Assembly (NCBI GenBank): GCA_947628125.1
Contig: CANQYR010000040.1
Span: 1 to 8,689 of the forward strand
DNA length: 8,689 nucleotides
Reading direction: 5' to 3'
Source of the DNA: an uncultured Bacilli bacterium
GTDB lineage: Bacteria; Bacillota_I; Bacilli_A; RF39; UBA660
Shown: piece by piece, positions 1-5,608 of the stretch
How positions within the stretch are numbered: the stretch's first letter is position 1
How the letters are laid out: the number at the start of each line of letters is the position of its first letter
Made by a program: the position numbers and the translations under genes
Notes under the pieces: generated by a model
What the model was told of the DNA's origin: nothing
Database searches by the model: none
What the model saw: the letters and a program-made list of their open reading frames with translations, nothing else

Positions 1-34
1 TCTGTATTATGAATACTATATAATTTTATCAAAA

Positions 35-104
35 TATTATGTTAAGAAAAAAATAAAGAATTCCTTGATTTTACTTGAAATTCTTTTACTAACTTAACAT
101 AATA
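35..104. repeat. Long imperfect AT-rich hairpin (nested inverted repeats)
   Basis: A perfect 12-bp inverted repeat (TATTATGTTAAG at 35-46, its complement at 93-104) encloses a second perfect 8-bp one (AAAGAATT at 55-62, AATTCTTT at 79-86). Together they can fold into one interrupted hairpin of about 70 nt. Neither strand has a clear T-run after it, so it is not a standard terminator. It may be an MITE-like remnant or an operator; the sequence does not say. Confidence 0.5.
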
Positions 105-124
105 AATAACTTAACATAAACAAA
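91..124. repeat. 17-bp tandem direct repeat
   Basis: AACTTAACATAA occurs at 91-102 and again at 108-119, a period of 17 bp. The right arm of the hairpin at 35-104 lies within the first copy. Nothing coding is visible in positions 1-190 on either strand. Confidence 0.5.
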
Positions 125-148
125 AAAATCATAATATAAATATTATGA
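122..148 (-). terminator. Rho-independent terminator of tRNA-Asn
   Basis: Read on the minus strand, an 8-bp stem (TCATAATA / TATTATGA, 4-nt loop, at 129-148) is followed directly by seven T (122-128). It lies 43 nt beyond the 3' CCA of tRNA-Asn. The stem is all A/T except for one G/C pair, as is common in AT-rich genomes. Confidence 0.65.
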
Positions 149-190
149 ACTCTATTATAAACTTGCAAAACAACAAGTCAAAAACTTAAA

Positions 191-266
191 TGGCGCTTGA
201 TGTAGGACTCGAACCTACGACCCAACGGTTAACAGCCGTTTGCTCTACCGACTGAGCTAATCAAGC
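191..266 (-). tRNA. tRNA-Asn (GTT anticodon)
   Basis: The 76-nt cloverleaf is complete. The acceptor stem GCTTGAT/ATCAAGC has seven Watson-Crick pairs. The D arm is GCTC...GAGC, the anticodon stem AACGG/CCGTT with loop CTGTTAA (anticodon GTT, Asn), the variable loop GGGTC, and the T arm GTAGG-TTCGAGT-CCTAC. The discriminator is G and the 3' CCA is encoded. It is a single-gene transcription unit, with a promoter just upstream and a terminator at 122-148. Confidence 0.97.
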
Positions 267-331
267 AGTACATTTAGATTATATATATAATTTAAGCATT
301 TGTCAACAAAAATATACCAAAAAAATGTACT
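267..331. repeat. 9-bp inverted repeat bracketing the tRNA-Asn promoter
   Basis: AGTACATTT at 267-275 and AAATGTACT at 323-331 are perfect inverted copies 47 bp apart. One half-site lies on the predicted transcription start of tRNA-Asn, the other just upstream of its -35. It could be a paired operator or chance in AT-rich DNA. Confidence 0.35.
278..306 (-). promoter_or_regulatory. Consensus sigma-A promoter of tRNA-Asn
   Basis: The minus strand carries a perfect -35 TTGACA (301-306), a 17-bp spacer and a perfect -10 TATAAT (278-283). The predicted start is near 271, leaving a 5' leader of about 5 nt before the mature tRNA end at 266. A 9-bp inverted repeat (267-275 and 323-331) brackets it. 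Confidence 0.85.
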
Positions 332-352
332 AATATGATTAATTTATGATAA

Positions 353-660
353 TGTCTTAAGTGTTAGTATTTGAAAATGTCTCAAAGTATTGAGAATGAA
401 AGAACAAGAAAAATATGAAGTTATCAAAAAATTAATTGACCATAATAAAAACAAAAAACAAGCTAGTAAAAAGCTCGGTATTTAAAAGACAAGTTAATCG
501 TCTAATTATTATTTATAAGGAGAAAGGCAAATCTGGATTTGTACATGGCAATCACTCTAGAAAACCTGTAAGTACATTAGATAAGTCAATCTCCGAAGAC
601 ATTATAACACTTTATAAGAATAAATACTATAATAAACGTGGTGATAACCTAAATATATAA
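353..660 (+). pseudogene. Truncated, frameshifted ISNCY/IS1202-like transposase remnant
   Basis: An ATG at 396 opens a frame reading MKEQEKYEVIKKLIDHNK and on to a helix-turn-helix-like segment ending KKLGI, where it meets TAA at 483. The next frame (+1) continues without a break as KRQVNRLIIIYKEKGKSGF, then VHGNHSRKP and a segment ending LYKNKYYN. Joined, this matches my memory of the N-terminal HTH plus HGN-x-x-RKP segment of ISNCY/IS1202-type transposases, which are about 400-450 aa. A one-base deletion near 483 explains the shift. The frame ends at 658, and resemblance is lost near 635-640, so the DDE catalytic domain is absent. TGTCT repeats at 353 and 378 could be part of the left end. 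The gene is on the opposite strand to dusB and overlaps its stop codon. Family name is from memory; the remnant status is clear. Confidence 0.7.
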
Positions 661-1641
661 ATTATCTAACCAACCCAAATATTCATCTAAACAATCCAGC
701 AATTCCTTTTCACTTTTGCACTCACAAATTTTAGTTTTAATTTCCTTACTAAAAGGCATACCCTTTAAATAATATAAACAATTAGTCCGCATCTCTAGTA
801 AAGCCACCTTTAAAGGCCTATTTTTCTTTAACAAAGCAAAATGCTTTTTAATCATCTCTATCTTTTCCTTAGGTGAAACAAAAGGACCAAACTCATTATC
901 TTCTAAAAACATAACACAATCCCTAATAAGCCAAGGATTACCCAAAGCAGCCCTTCCAATCATCACCGCATCACAACCAGTTTCCTCTAACATTTGCCTA
1001 GCCTTATAAGGATTTGTCACATCACCATTACCAATAACAGGAATTGAAACACTTTCCTTAACCTTTTTAATAACCTGCCAATCTGCCTTACCACTATAAC
1101 CCATCGCTCTAGTTCTACCATGCACACTTATAGCCTTAGCACCCGCTTCACAAACCCTCTTAGCCACTAAAGGTGCATTTATAGAATCACTATCCCAGCC
1201 ACTACGAATCTTAACTGTAACCAAAGCATCACTGGCCTTACAAACAGCCTTAACAATATCATAACATTTGTCAGGATCCTTTAATAAAGCACTCCCTGCT
1301 TTCGCCCCAATAGCCACCTTATTTACCGGACATCCCATATTAATATCAATAATCTTCACATTATAAGAATCACTTAAAATCTTCGCAGCCTTTGCCATCA
1401 CCTGTGGATCACTACCAAATATTTGCACCGCAACAGGAACCTTTATTTGATCCAAACCCTTTAACATCTCAAAAGTTTTTTTATTACCTCTTACAATTGC
1501 CTCAGCACTCAAAAGCTCAGTAATACCCATACCCATGCCCATCTCTTCACAAATTTTCATATAGGAAGGATTAGAAATACCCGCCATAGGCGCTAAAACA
1601 ACCCTATTTTTTATCTTAATATTGCCAATATAAAAACCCAT
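649..1641 (-). CDS. dusB: tRNA-dihydrouridine synthase, DusB type
   Basis: This FMN/NADPH enzyme reduces uridines in the tRNA D-loop to dihydrouridine in the cytoplasm. The 330-aa length is normal. The TIM barrel begins with APMAGISN (17-24). The catalytic Cys104 is in NMGCPV (101-106), FMN/substrate residues lie in VKIRSGW (143-149) and SVHGRTR (172-178), and phosphate-binding loops are GNGD (204-207) and IGRAALGNPW (228-237). The C-terminal helical tRNA-binding domain reads MRTNCLYYLKGMP (284-296), where many DusB proteins have MRKH, so two residues differ. The ATG start follows an AGGTGA site that overlaps the TAG stop of pduL (7-bp gap), which suggests translational coupling. It is the last gene of its operon. 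I see no terminator after its stop; transcription would run antisense into the transposase remnant. The specific target uridine cannot be read from sequence. Confidence 0.95.
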   Translation of the reverse strand: MGFYIGNIKIKNRVVLAPMAGISNPSYMKICEEMGMGMGITELLSAEAIVRGNKKTFEMLKGLDQIKVPVAVQIFGSDPQVMAKAAKILSDSYNVKIIDINMGCPVNKVAIGAKAGSALLKDPDKCYDIVKAVCKASDALVTVKIRSGWDSDSINAPLVAKRVCEAGAKAISVHGRTRAMGYSGKADWQVIKKVKESVSIPVIGNGDVTNPYKARQMLEETGCDAVMIGRAALGNPWLIRDCVMFLEDNEFGPFVSPKEKIEMIKKHFALLKKNRPLKVALLEMRTNCLYYLKGMPFSKEIKTKICECKSEKELLDCLDEYLGWLDNLYI

Positions 1642-1648
1642 AACTCAC

Positions 1649-2206
1649 CTAAATTTCTACCTCAACTTCATCACCATTAGAAAGCAAAAAACAGTTAGCC
1701 TCATCCCGGTCAACATGTAACTCTAACACCCCATTATCCTTTATTTTCACAAAAGCATGAATCATCCCAGATCGCTCCTTGTCAAAATAAACATTAACCA
1801 TTTGATCATCCAAAACATTATATTTTAAAGCCACCTCTTTATTCATATGAATATGAGCCTTAGCTAAAATACAAGCTTCCTCCAAAAATACTTCCTTATC
1901 ATTAGCAAGCAAAATAATATCACTTGCCCCTTTTAAATCCCCACTTTTTCTAACTGGCGGTTTAAGCCCTAAAACATAAGCATCACTTTGTGATATCTCA
2001 ACTTGATTATAATCCCTAAAAGGCCCTAAAACTTTAACATTATCAATCATACCCTTAGGGCCCTTTAAACAAACCACTTTATCGGTAACAAATTCGCCTT
2101 CTTGCTTTATAAAATGATCAACCTTAAAATCATCACTAAATAATTTTTCATAAACATCCTTTGTCAAATGAACATGTCTATTACTTATCCCAATTTTAAC
2201 TTTCAT
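1649..2206 (-). CDS. pduL: Phosphate propanoyltransferase / phosphotransacetylase PduL
   Basis: PduL interconverts acyl-CoA and acyl-phosphate (acetyl or propionyl) with two zinc ions per site; it is unrelated to Pta. Two PTAC beta-barrel domains are visible. The first holds NRHVH (9-13, zinc ligands H11 and H13) and GPFRDYNQVEIS (61-72), with R64 and E70 at the positions of the known phosphate-contacting Arg and zinc-ligand Glu. The second holds AHIHM (117-121, H118 and H120) and ELHVDRDEAN (162-171, H164). At 185 aa it starts almost directly at the first motif, so it lacks the N-terminal encapsulation peptide of microcompartment PduL and should be cytosolic. No shell protein or acetate kinase gene is in the window. 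The likely role is acetyl-CoA/acetyl-phosphate exchange with an acetate kinase encoded elsewhere. It is 7 bp after the PF06695 gene and 7 bp before dusB. Confidence 0.93.
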   Translation of the reverse strand: MKVKIGISNRHVHLTKDVYEKLFSDDFKVDHFIKQEGEFVTDKVVCLKGPKGMIDNVKVLGPFRDYNQVEISQSDAYVLGLKPPVRKSGDLKGASDIILLANDKEVFLEEACILAKAHIHMNKEVALKYNVLDDQMVNVYFDKERSGMIHAFVKIKDNGVLELHVDRDEANCFLLSNGDEVEVEI

Positions 2207-2213
2207 CCTATCA

Positions 2214-2729
2214 CTATCCTATCAAATTGCCTAAAATACCATAAGATAAAATAAGCATAATAATACCAGCCATTAAAACACCAGCCATCGAAGCTAACAA
2301 ACTTTTCTTCTTATCCAAACCTAATAAAGCCGCGATTAAACAACCAGTCCAAGCCCCTGTACCTGGTAAAGGAATACCAACAAACAAAAATAAACCCACA
2401 TACTTCAAATTTTCAATTTGAGCTTGCTTACTTTTAGCCTTCTTTTCTAAACGCGCAACTACACTTCTAAGACCATTAATCTTTTTTAAACGTCCAAATA
2501 AAGGCGTAATAAACCATAAAATAAATGGTATAGGTAAAACATTACCTAAAAAACAAACCAAAAAACTTTGCCACATTGGTAAACCAAGCAAACTAGAAGC
2601 TAAAAGTCCACCTCTAAGCTCTAAAATAGGCAAAATAGATACTACAAAAACAATCACATATTTACCAACCAACGTTGCCGCCCAAGAACCAAAAATACTA
2701 ACAACTAACTTTGTCATCTTCTCAGTCAT
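2214..2729 (-). CDS. Small multidrug export family membrane protein (PF06695/COG2426)
   Basis: This is a 171-aa hydrophobic protein with about four to five membrane segments (near 22-35, 40-50, 55-78, 112-137, 146-168). Family signatures are clear: LPILELRGG (33-41), GNVLPIPFILW (62-72) and GIPLPGTGAWTG (118-129). A basic, polar stretch (79-109) is likely cytoplasmic. The family is named for small multidrug export, but direct transport evidence is thin. Structure predictions relate it to the DedA/VTT fold with re-entrant loops, which would fit a lipid or transport role. The ATG follows GGAAGTG at suitable spacing. It is the first gene of the operon with pduL and dusB, behind the promoter near 2754. 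The family call is firm; the substrate is unknown. Confidence 0.85.
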   Translation of the reverse strand: MTEKMTKLVVSIFGSWAATLVGKYVIVFVVSILPILELRGGLLASSLLGLPMWQSFLVCFLGNVLPIPFILWFITPLFGRLKKINGLRSVVARLEKKAKSKQAQIENLKYVGLFLFVGIPLPGTGAWTGCLIAALLGLDKKKSLLASMAGVLMAGIIMLILSYGILGNLIG

Positions 2730-2753
2730 AACATCACTTCCAAACTAAAAACA

Positions 2754-2782
2754 ATTTTATCAAAAAAAGCTAAAAAAGAAAA
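2754..2782 (-). promoter_or_regulatory. Candidate promoter of the PF06695-pduL-dusB operon
   Basis: On the minus strand an extended -10 (TGA-TAAAAT, hexamer at 2754-2759) would start transcription near 2747, about 18 nt before the ATG at 2729 and just ahead of its SD. The -35 (TTTTCT, 17-bp spacer) is poor, so recognition would rest on the TG extension. It lies downstream of the terminator at 2797-2823, so the operon needs a promoter here. Confidence 0.5.
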
Positions 2783-2796
2783 GAAACTTTACATAT

Positions 2797-2823
2797 AAAA
2801 AGGAAAACAAAAAACGTTTTCCT
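2797..2823 (-). terminator. Rho-independent terminator after the two-component operon
   Basis: On the minus strand a perfect 8-bp stem (AGGAAAAC / GTTTTCCT) with a 7-nt loop is followed by a T-run (2797-2801). It lies about 120 nt beyond the histidine kinase stop. The 121-nt stretch between them (2824-2944) holds only a strong SD with a two-codon frame (ATG GAA TAG at 2875-2883). Confidence 0.75.
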
Positions 2824-2944
2824 AAAAGTGTGAGTTTGAGTTTATATGTTATTTTTATTGTATAGAGTACTTAACTATTCCATCACTCCTTTCTTAAAAT
2901 AAGAATACAACTTAATTATGAAATATATGTGAATAAACTATGAA

Positions 2945-4336
2945 TTATTTTTTCTTAACGTAAAAATAAAAATTTGACCCATGATCTTTTTTACTTTTTA
3001 CCCCATAAACAAAGCCATGTTGCTCCAAAATAGACTTTACAATTGAAAGTCCAATCCCACTACCAACCACATTTCTTCGATGATTTTTTTCATTCTTGTA
3101 ATACTTATTCCAAATATAAGCAATATCTTCATCCTTAATGCCTTTTCCAGTATCAATAATCTCCACTAAAAAACTATCCTTAGCATTAACTACATTTATT
3201 ATAACCTTCTTATCATCACCAGTATAATTAATAGCATTATTAATTAAATTATATAAAACCTGATTAAGCCGATTCCTATCAGCCCTAACTATAGCTTTAG
3301 AAGGAACATTTAATTCAAAATGATAATCCTCAGTTTCTTTAATAATTTCATAACGTTTAACAATATCTTTAATCTCCCCTATTAAATCATACTTAGTCAA
3401 ACAAAGCTTACCAACATTGGCCTCTAATTTTGAAAGTTCTAACAAATCATTAACCATTATATTAAGCCGCATCGACTCATTAATAATCACATCACAATGC
3501 ATTTTTCGTTTTTCATCATCTTTATAAGAAATATCTCTTACCATCTCCGCATAAGCTTTAATCATCGTTAAAGGCGTCTTCAAATCATGAGAAACATTGG
3601 CTAGTAAATCTCTTCTTAACTCATCAATTTTCCGTAACTCATCCTGAGTATTTTGTAAAACTAAAGCCAAATCATCCATTTCACTAACATTATACAAAGG
3701 AAACTTTATATCATGATTTCCCTTACCTAAATCTTTGGCTTTTTTTGTTATATCCAAAATAGGATCAGTAATCTTCTTGGATAGAAAATAAGCAATTGCA
3801 CATGCGATAATAATTGCCGCAAAAGTCAAATATATTAACTGTTTTTGTAAAAATATACTTGCCCCACTCAAATCCTTAAGTGGACTATACAAAAATATTG
3901 TTCCCACATTTGTCTTAATACCATATAAATATGCCTCAGTTTTATACTCCATATTCTTAAGACGATATGTCTGTGTACTATATGAAGAATCATTAAAACT
4001 AGACTCTACTTTTAAAATATCAGCATTATTCTTGCCAAGTTCACAACCAACCATCAATGAGTTATATAAAGAAATACTTTGATTATTCCAAATCGTTTCA
4101 ATGCATACTTCATTTTTATAAGCGATACTTTCAATTGTTTGATGAAAATCCTTATCATTAATATTTAAAATATCCTGGGCAATTTTATTCATATTTTTAA
4201 CCTGATAATCCTCATAAGAATATTGCAAATAGTATTTTTGAAAAAACCATAATAATAGTAAAATTGAAACACTAAAAACAATCAAATACAATAAAGTTTT
4301 ACTACTAATACTAGATGTCTTTGCTAACAGTTTCAA
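2945..4336 (-). CDS. Membrane sensor histidine kinase (HAMP-HisKA-HATPase_c)
   Basis: This 463-aa kinase phosphorylates the neighbouring response regulator. TM1 is about 14-32, an extracytoplasmic sensor domain 34-165, TM2 168-187, then HAMP (about 188-240). The HisKA H-box is NVSHDLKTPL with phosphoacceptor H250. The ATPase domain has N-box NLINNAINY (363-371), DTGKGI (395-400) and GSGIGL (425-430). All catalytic motifs are intact. The sensor domain resembles no ligand-binding fold I can name; it has two Cys (78, 98) that could form a disulfide. The start is TTG at 4336, preceded by AGATAGG 8 nt upstream. An in-frame TAG lies a few codons upstream, and the next Met (49) would delete TM1. The gene overlaps the regulator's end by 26 bp, so the two are probably translationally coupled. 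The signal sensed is unknown. Confidence 0.93.
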   Translation of the reverse strand: MKLLAKTSSISSKTLLYLIVFSVSILLLLWFFQKYYLQYSYEDYQVKNMNKIAQDILNINDKDFHQTIESIAYKNEVCIETIWNNQSISLYNSLMVGCELGKNNADILKVESSFNDSSYSTQTYRLKNMEYKTEAYLYGIKTNVGTIFLYSPLKDLSGASIFLQKQLIYLTFAAIIIACAIAYFLSKKITDPILDITKKAKDLGKGNHDIKFPLYNVSEMDDLALVLQNTQDELRKIDELRRDLLANVSHDLKTPLTMIKAYAEMVRDISYKDDEKRKMHCDVIINESMRLNIMVNDLLELSKLEANVGKLCLTKYDLIGEIKDIVKRYEIIKETEDYHFELNVPSKAIVRADRNRLNQVLYNLINNAINYTGDDKKVIINVVNAKDSFLVEIIDTGKGIKDEDIAYIWNKYYKNEKNHRRNVVGSGIGLSIVKSILEQHGFVYGVKSKKDHGSNFYFYVKKK

Positions 4337-4982
4337 ACTTATAACCTATCTTTCTAATCGTCTTTATATAACTTCCATATTTTCCTAAATGCTGTCTTAA
4401 AGTTTTAATATGTGTATCTACCGTTCGTTCATCACCATAAAAATCATAACCCCAAACCGTATTTAATAATTGTTCCCTTGACAAAGCAATATTTTGATTA
4501 GTAACAAAATATTTTAACAAATCATATTCCTTAGGCGTCAAAAAAACTTTTTTCCCATCAATTAAAACCTCATGAGCATCATCATTAATAGTTATTCCCT
4601 CAACTACCAAAGTATTAGAATCATTACTATTTCGCTTTAAAATAGCCTTTACTCTTGCCACAACCTCCTTCGGACTAAATGGTTTTGTAACATAATCATC
4701 AACGCCAATCTCAAACCCAAGAAGCTTATCAAATTCTTCACTTCTTGCCGAAAGAAAAAGGACAGGAATATTCTTTATTTTTTTAATTTCCTTCACAGCT
4801 TGATAACCATCCATCTTTGGCATCATAATATCCATAATGATAAAATCAACCTGATGAGTTTGAACTAAATCTAAAGCTTCTAAACCATCAGAGGCTTCTA
4901 AAACTTCATAACCTTCAATACTTAAATATTCTTTTAAAACATCCCTAATTAAAGACTCATCATCAACAACTAAAATTTTCAC
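4311..4982 (-). CDS. OmpR/PhoB-family response regulator
   Basis: This 223-aa transcription factor has a receiver domain (1-117) and a winged-helix DNA-binding domain (about 124-219). Acidic pocket D7/D8, phosphoacceptor D51 (in IMDIMMP), S78 at the switch position and K100 (in TKPF) are all present. Recognition-helix residues lie in TVDTHIKTLRQHLG (187-200), with wing KIGYKFE (211-217). I chose the GTG start at 4982: the frame extends upstream to 5078, but the promoter -10 is at 5008-5013, so transcription should begin near 5001. The ATG at 4994 would then have almost no leader. The GTG has SD GGGTGAT at correct spacing and gives the family's usual N-terminus. First gene of the operon with the kinase; its targets cannot be read here. 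Confidence 0.94.
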   Translation of the reverse strand: MKILVVDDESLIRDVLKEYLSIEGYEVLEASDGLEALDLVQTHQVDFIIMDIMMPKMDGYQAVKEIKKIKNIPVLFLSARSEEFDKLLGFEIGVDDYVTKPFSPKEVVARVKAILKRNSNDSNTLVVEGITINDDAHEVLIDGKKVFLTPKEYDLLKYFVTNQNIALSREQLLNTVWGYDFYGDERTVDTHIKTLRQHLGKYGSYIKTIRKIGYKFETVSKDI

Positions 4983-4985
4983 AAA

Positions 4986-4992
4986 ATCACCC
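4986..4992 (-). promoter_or_regulatory. SD that fixes the GTG start of the response regulator
   Basis: The minus strand reads GGGTGAT three bases before GTG at 4982, complementary to the 16S 3' end. The upstream ATG (4994) has no comparable SD and lies only about 7 nt from the predicted transcription start. Confidence 0.6.
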
Positions 4993-5007
4993 ATTTCTTC
5001 AAACAAT

Positions 5008-5037
5008 ATTATAACAGAAATGTGATAAAAACATGAA
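5008..5037 (-). promoter_or_regulatory. Extended -10 promoter of the two-component operon
   Basis: The minus strand carries TGT-TATAAT (TG at 5015-5016, hexamer 5008-5013), an 18-bp spacer and a weak -35 TTCATG (5032-5037). Predicted start is near 5001. The -35 lies only 4 bp beyond the stop of the preceding gene (5041). No clear operator repeat is visible. Confidence 0.7.
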
Positions 5038-5040
5038 TTT

Positions 5041-5520
5041 TTAAATAATTCGTTCACAAATATGAATAACCTGATCAACTAACAAGTCATAATCACTAAA
5101 ACCATCACAATAAGTTGCCACACAATATAAATATTTTTCATATAACTCATGCTGTAAATAATATACTAGCATTTGTCTGTCCAATTTCTTTTGGTAACAC
5201 AAATTGATATAAAATTCGCGCTTATCATCATCAAAAATTTCCACTAAAACACAAGTAACATTCCATGGCAAATGTTCTACTTTATAAGGCAAATTATCAG
5301 GATACAAAATATATAGTTTTTGCATTTTTTTTAAATTTTCAACCGTATAAAAAGAATCGTATTTCTTAATCAAAAACTCTGATAATTTTTCAAGCAAATC
5401 ATTTTCAACTTGCATATAATAACATTCTTTATCATACCAATTAGAAAAGGACAAATCATCTTTTAAAGATAAATGAGCATTGATAAATATCTCAATATCT
5501 GCCAAAATATTTTCATTCAA
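5041..5520 (-). CDS. Stand-alone DUF1016 N-terminal domain-like protein
   Basis: This 159-aa acidic cytoplasmic protein has no signal or membrane segment. Residues 58-121 follow the DUF1016_N (YhcG N-terminal, PF17761) pattern: YTVENLKKMQKLYILYPD (58-75), then LPWN (84-87), a hydrophobic strand and REFYINLCYQKKLDRQML (101-118). In YhcG-type proteins this domain precedes a PDDEXK nuclease domain, giving about 350 aa; here the C-terminal nuclease is absent, so this is a domain-only protein or a trimmed one. The start is TTG at 5520 with an excellent AAAGGAGGT site 6 nt upstream; the nearby ATG at 5516 is out of frame. It lies between the YebC terminator and the two-component promoter, so it is probably a single-gene unit. 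The family match is from pattern memory; function unknown. Confidence 0.7.
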   Translation of the reverse strand: MNENILADIEIFINAHLSLKDDLSFSNWYDKECYYMQVENDLLEKLSEFLIKKYDSFYTVENLKKMQKLYILYPDNLPYKVEHLPWNVTCVLVEIFDDDKREFYINLCYQKKLDRQMLVYYLQHELYEKYLYCVATYCDGFSDYDLLVDQVIHICERII

Positions 5521-5525
5521 ATTTT

Positions 5526-5534
5526 ACCTCCTTT
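5526..5534 (-). promoter_or_regulatory. Strong SD deciding a TTG start
   Basis: AAAGGAGGT on the minus strand lies 5-6 nt before TTG at 5520. The only nearby ATG (5516) is in another frame that does not encode this protein, so TTG is the start. Confidence 0.75.
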
Positions 5535-5536
5535 CA

Positions 5537-5564
5537 CTTATATATATTGTCGTCAAAAAGTCAA
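5537..5564 (-). promoter_or_regulatory. Weak candidate promoter of the DUF1016-like gene
   Basis: TTGACT (5559-5564) and TATAAG (5537-5542) are 16 bp apart on the minus strand. The predicted start, near 5530, would fall inside the SD, so the true -10 may be a shifted register within the TATATATA tract. Confidence 0.3.
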
Positions 5565-5581
5565 TTTCCTTTTTTTTTAAT

Positions 5582-5608
5582 AAAAAAAATTAGTTTTTGC
5601 TAATTTTT
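5582..5608 (-). terminator. Rho-independent terminator overlapping the yebC stop
   Basis: On the minus strand AAAAATTAG and CTAATTTTT form a 9-bp stem (5600-5608 with 5585-5593) with a 6-nt loop, and eight consecutive T (5582-5589) end the structure. The stem begins inside the stop codon of the YebC-like gene. It should end the operon beginning near 7803. Confidence 0.65.

Noticed and set aside
1..190. CRISPR array or small gene in the left non-coding end
   Set aside because: Only two copies of a 12-bp AT-rich repeat without spacers, and no open frame with a ribosome binding site on either strand.
480..490. Programmed frameshift in the transposase
   Set aside because: The needed shift is +1 with no A6/A7 slippery heptamer in the right register, and the gene is truncated anyway; a one-base deletion is simpler.
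602..617. TTATAA-CACT-TTATAA hairpin as the dusB terminator
   Set aside because: A six-pair A/T-only stem with no T-run on the minus strand; it lies inside the transposase remnant and looks accidental.
436..660. Intact 74-aa plus-strand protein
   Set aside because: Its first dozen residues are a shadow frame; the real homologous start is the ATG at 396 in another frame. It is the downstream half of a broken transposase gene.
649..1641. Reassigned genetic code (TGA = Trp) as in Mycoplasma
   Set aside because: Trp codons inspected are TGG and no in-frame TGA is needed to complete any protein.
4983..5078. N-terminal extension of the response regulator starting at 5078
   Set aside because: It runs across the operon promoter and over the end of the preceding gene, and has no family resemblance; GTG 4982 restores the normal receiver N-terminus.
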